In this document: one piece after another, positions 23,328-25,233 of the stretch
How the letters are laid out: every line of letters starts with the position of its first letter
Numbering within the stretch: position 1 is the stretch's first letter
Notes under the pieces: model-generated
Databases searched by the model: none
What the model saw: only the letters and a program-made list of their open reading frames with translations
Told to the model about the DNA's origin: nothing
Source of the DNA: an uncultured Campylobacter sp.
GTDB taxonomy: Bacteria; Campylobacterota; Campylobacteria; Campylobacterales; Campylobacteraceae
Direction: 5' to 3'
DNA: 25,233 nt
Assembly: GCF_937959485.1 (NCBI RefSeq)
Contig: NZ_CALGPY010000001.1
Span: 1-25,233 of the forward strand
Made by a program: the position numbers and the translations under genes

Positions 23328-24121
23328 GAGTGGCTTGGAAATTTGCTTTTGCCCTGATGGCGCTATTTGTAATAAGCGTCGCCGCACCTAGCGAGTATCT
23401 AGCCCATCCAAACGGCACCGCTGTAATCGATGAGGCTGGTATTTTACGCTCAGCCGCGAGAGAGAGTCTGAATGAAATTTTAACGACTTTCGATAAAAAT
23501 TCCTCAAACCAGATCATACTCGTAAGCCTAAAATCGCTCGGAGATTACTCTATCGAGGAAATCGGCGTAGAGCAGGCGCGTGCTCTTGGTATAGGGCAAA
23601 AAGGGCGCGACAACGGCGTACTGCTGCTTGTTGCTCCGCACGAGCATAAAGTGCGTATCGAGGTCGGATACGGGCTAGAGGGCGTGTTAACCGATATGCG
23701 CGCCAAGCGCATCATCAGCAATAAAATTCTGCCCTATTTTAGGCAGGGAGATTACGAAAGCGGCGTCATTAGCGGGATTTCGGCGATCATTAGCACGATC
23801 GAAGGCGGCGATATAAAATTTGATCCGCTTAACGCCAACGCGCAGCAGGATCCGAGCAACAAGGACTTTGCGATCTTTATGGTGCTTTTTGCAGTCTTGC
23901 TTTTTGCGATACTAAGCCGCCGCGTGACGCGTCGCAGAAGAAGTGACGAGGATATAATCTCGAGCGCGGACATCATAAGCGAAATCGCGCGCTCATCGCG
24001 CATGAGAGGCGGCTCATCCGGGGATTTTGGTAGATTTGGAGGAAGTGGAGGTTTTAGCAGAGGCGGCTTCAGTGGGGGTGGCGGAAGTTTCGGCGGAGGC
24101 GGTGCTAGCGGAAGCTGGTAG
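23324..24121 (+). CDS. TPM-domain protein with Gly/Ser-rich C-terminus (YgcG-like)
   Basis: 265-aa exported protein. A signal peptide (M-R-V-A-W-K-F, hydrophobic to about residue 20) leads a periplasmic TPM domain (about 35-160) with the typical G-R-D-N-G-V-L-L-L-V-A and E-V-G-Y-G-L-E-G-V-L-T-D segments. One membrane segment (about 184-202) and a basic R-R-V-T-R-R-R-R stretch follow, then a tail of Gly/Ser/Phe repeats ending G-A-S-G-S-W. This layout is standard for YgcG-like proteins next to LemA. It is the last gene of the operon, with a weak hairpin beyond it. Molecular function unknown. Confidence 0.88.
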   Translation: MRVAWKFAFALMALFVISVAAPSEYLAHPNGTAVIDEAGILRSAARESLNEILTTFDKNSSNQIILVSLKSLGDYSIEEIGVEQARALGIGQKGRDNGVLLLVAPHEHKVRIEVGYGLEGVLTDMRAKRIISNKILPYFRQGDYESGVISGISAIISTIEGGDIKFDPLNANAQQDPSNKDFAIFMVLFAVLLFAILSRRVTRRRRSDEDIISSADIISEIARSSRMRGGSSGDFGRFGGSGGFSRGGFSGGGGSFGGGGASGSW

Positions 24122-24125
24122 TTAC

Positions 24126-24144
24126 GGAATTTTATCAAAATTCC
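24126..24144 (+). terminator. Hairpin after the manB-to-TPM operon
   Basis: GGAATTTT (24126-24133) and AAAATTCC (24137-24144) form a perfect eight-base stem with a three-base loop, five bases after the last stop codon. It lacks a T-run and is A/T-rich, so it is a weak terminator candidate. Confidence 0.4.
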
Positions 24145-24185
24145 AAATCGTAGAATTTTGTATAAATTTTAAAATTTTAGAATTT

Positions 24186-24380
24186 CTAAATTCGGCTACT
24201 TGCGCAGAAAAACAGCACGAACGGCTTGTCGTTGCCCTCGATCTTTAGCGTGCGCTCGGAGGGGTCGAACTTGGAAGCAAGCGAGGTGCCGTCGCTGCTT
24301 AGATGGTGCTTCCATCCGTCGCAGCCTGAGAGTAGCAGCGCGAACACGGCGGCAGCAACTTTTAAATTTAAAAATTTCAT
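24186..24380 (-). pseudogene. Truncated thioredoxin-like lipoprotein gene copy
   Basis: The 64-codon frame repeats the first 58 or so residues of the lipoprotein at 2778-3272, including the signal peptide and lipobox (L-L-S-G-C). After L-F-F it leaves the homology and ends in C-A-S-S-R-I and a stop, so the C-G-A-C active site and the rest of the fold are missing. Five or so substitutions in the shared part and the lost catalytic motif mark it as a pseudogene. A small secreted lipopeptide is possible but unsupported. Confidence 0.8.
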
Positions 24381-24945
24381 AATCTAAAATCCGTCCTTAA
24401 ATCTGCTTTTAAAACTGCTAAATTCGCTTTTAAATTTGCGTTTGAAATTTTAAAATTCACAGCGCGATCCCTATTGGAATTTATATCATAATCTGCGTTA
24501 GAAATTATGTCGCGATCTGCACTAGGGCGTATGTCATAACCCGCGTCGTAATCTGTACTAAAGTCTATATAGTCACCCGCCTAGCAATTTGTACTCGTAG
24601 CGTTTCGGTTTTTAAAATTTAGACTTTTAAAATTTCGGCTTTTTAAATTTTTACCCACTCCGCTCGGCTTCACATCGGCGCTTGATCTTTTGAGGCAAAC
24701 GGCTTCGGCGAGACGTGCGCGGCAAAGAGCCGCACCTGCTCGCGCGAGCTTTGTGCGAACCCAAAAAAAGCGCGGGCGGGCGGTGAAATTTTTAAATTTT
24801 AACGTAGCTTTATTTTTCATCATGCGAGCTAAATTTTACGCACCGTCATTTTATGCGCCCGCATTTTTGGTACCTTGATTTTCGCCGTTAGAATTTTCGG
24901 CACCCTGATCTTCGCTGTTAGAATTCTGCGAGGCGGAATTTTTAG
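24205..24945 (-). repeat. Copy 2 of the long direct repeat (partner 3095-3755)
   Basis: Degenerate second copy of the iron-locus segment spanning the 5' third of the lipoprotein gene, the unknown ORF and the tail end of the ATPase gene. It is longer than copy 1 because of several insertions. Similarity stops at about 24205, exactly where the thioredoxin fold should continue into its CxxC motif. It is not flanked by any transposase or obvious inverted repeats within the window. Confidence 0.85.
24377..24823 (-). pseudogene. Second copy of the unknown ORF, interrupted by one stop
   Basis: The frame opens at 24823 with the same M-M-K-N-K-A start as the ORF at 3269-3649. It hits TAG at 24583-24581, then stays open to a TGA overlapping the ATG of the truncated lipoprotein copy (ATGA), as in copy 1. 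Beyond the stop it encodes D-x-D-rich sequence (D-Y-D, D-R-D-I-I-S-N-A-D-Y-D-I-N-S) matching the copy 1 C-terminus. Length differences from copy 1 are about 15, 36 and 12 bases, all multiples of three. Either a recently broken gene or coincidental frame conservation. Confidence 0.5.
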
Positions 24946-25035
24946 AATTATATTTTTTTGATATTGGAATTTTCTGTAGCCGAAGCATTTACGCTCGCAT
25001 TTTTGCCATTAGAATTTTCGTCGATTAAATTTATT
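24839..25035 (-). pseudogene. Remnant of an ATPase low-complexity tail, frameshifted
   Basis: Read on the minus strand this encodes E-N-S-N-G-K-N-A-S then, after a shift at an A-run near 24955, K-N-S-A-S-Q-N-S ending E-N-Q-G-T-K-N-A-G-A and a stop. That end matches the tail of the ABC ATPase at 3662-4549 (E-N-Q-G-A-K-N-S-G-A). No ATPase domain is present upstream: the frame meets a stop about 15 codons further. The remnant shows the tail was longer or expanded in this copy. Confidence 0.6.
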
Positions 25036-25233
25036 CTTTGCAGAATTTTAAATCCAAATTACGCGCCCTATTATTTCATCACATCATCGCGGGTTATTTA
25101 CGTAAAATTTCACCTATTAAAAATTTGGACGCAAAATTCAACCTGCGAAATCTCGATAAAATTTTGCCATTAAATTACGAAACGAAATTCTACCTCGCAA
25201 TTCCGCCGCTATTTTTTGGCGATTTTATAGTAG
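25036..25233. other. A/T-rich right edge, no gene seen
   Basis: About 200 bases with several AAATTC and AAATTT words and no supported reading frame. The 71-codon plus-strand frame over 24958-25173 lacks a ribosome binding site and is partly antisense to the tail remnant, so it is not called. Confidence 0.4.

Noticed and set aside
23752..24138. Pro-rich minus-strand frame opposite the last TPM gene
   Set aside because: Antisense shadow of the Gly/Ser repeat tail (GGN codons read as Pro), without its own ribosome binding site.
24186..24380. Second functional thioredoxin-like lipoprotein
   Set aside because: The frame ends before the CxxC motif and lacks two thirds of the fold, so it is listed as a pseudogene.
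24205..24945. Insertion sequence explaining the duplication
   Set aside because: No transposase-like frame, terminal inverted repeats or target duplications are visible around either copy.
1..25233. Phase-variable homopolymer tracts
   Set aside because: No G or C run of eight or more was noticed in any gene or promoter; the longest runs are short A/T tracts.
1..25233. tRNA or rRNA genes
   Set aside because: No cloverleaf-like sequence with a T-loop GTTCRA box in correct context and no rRNA core motif was recognised on either strand.

Overview
The window looks like a chromosomal segment of a GC-richer, probably oral-type Campylobacter (the C. gracilis / C. showae / C. rectus / C. curvus group is my guess; the species cannot be fixed from this sequence). 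The reasons are the P19 iron-uptake locus in its Campylobacter gene order, an epsilonproteobacterial petABC set with a di-haem c-type cytochrome, a fused CcsBA cytochrome c synthetase, T-rich promoters with TATAAT or TGCTAAAAT -10 boxes, and intergenic DNA packed with AAATTTTAAAATTT-like words.

Layout. 1-977: almost gene-free, with a possible 3' end of a gene at the left edge. 978-2546 (-): exported tannase-like alpha/beta hydrolase. 2778-11217 (-): iron locus, in transcription order FTR1-type permease, P19, polytopic Fe-S/YHS membrane protein, two FtsX-type permeases, ABC ATPase with a low-complexity tail, an unknown ORF and a thioredoxin-like lipoprotein. 11437-14318 (-): petA-petB-petC, the cytochrome bc1 complex, ending in a clear terminator. 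14319-15064: gene-free. 15065-18490 (-): ccsBA, whose product attaches haem to c-type cytochromes such as PetC. 18800-19291 (-): CreA-family protein. 19390-24121 (+): a six-gene, mostly overlapping operon of phosphomannomutase/phosphoglucomutase, an 81-aa unknown, alanine racemase, LemA and two TPM-domain proteins. 24205-24945: a decayed second copy, in the same orientation, of the ATPase-tail / unknown ORF / lipoprotein junction found at 3095-3755.

How the genes fit together. The FTR1/P19/Fe-S/FtsX/ATPase/thioredoxin set is the cell-envelope iron-acquisition machine known from C. jejuni. PetABC carries electrons from quinol to cytochrome c, and CcsBA matures that cytochrome c. ManB-type mutase and Alr feed envelope precursors (sugar phosphates, D-alanine).

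Most interesting points: (1) a roughly 700-bp duplication about 21 kb apart, whose second copy cuts the thioredoxin-like gene just before its CxxC motif; (2) an unrecognised ORF in both copies whose length differences are all multiples of three and whose stop overlaps the next start in both; (3) a cluster of three strong inverted repeats between p19 and its downstream partner; (4) a high density of RAATTY-type words, which also seem to seed Asn/Ser-rich linkers in several proteins; (5) a TTGAC-N4-GTCAA operator-like site in the petA leader.
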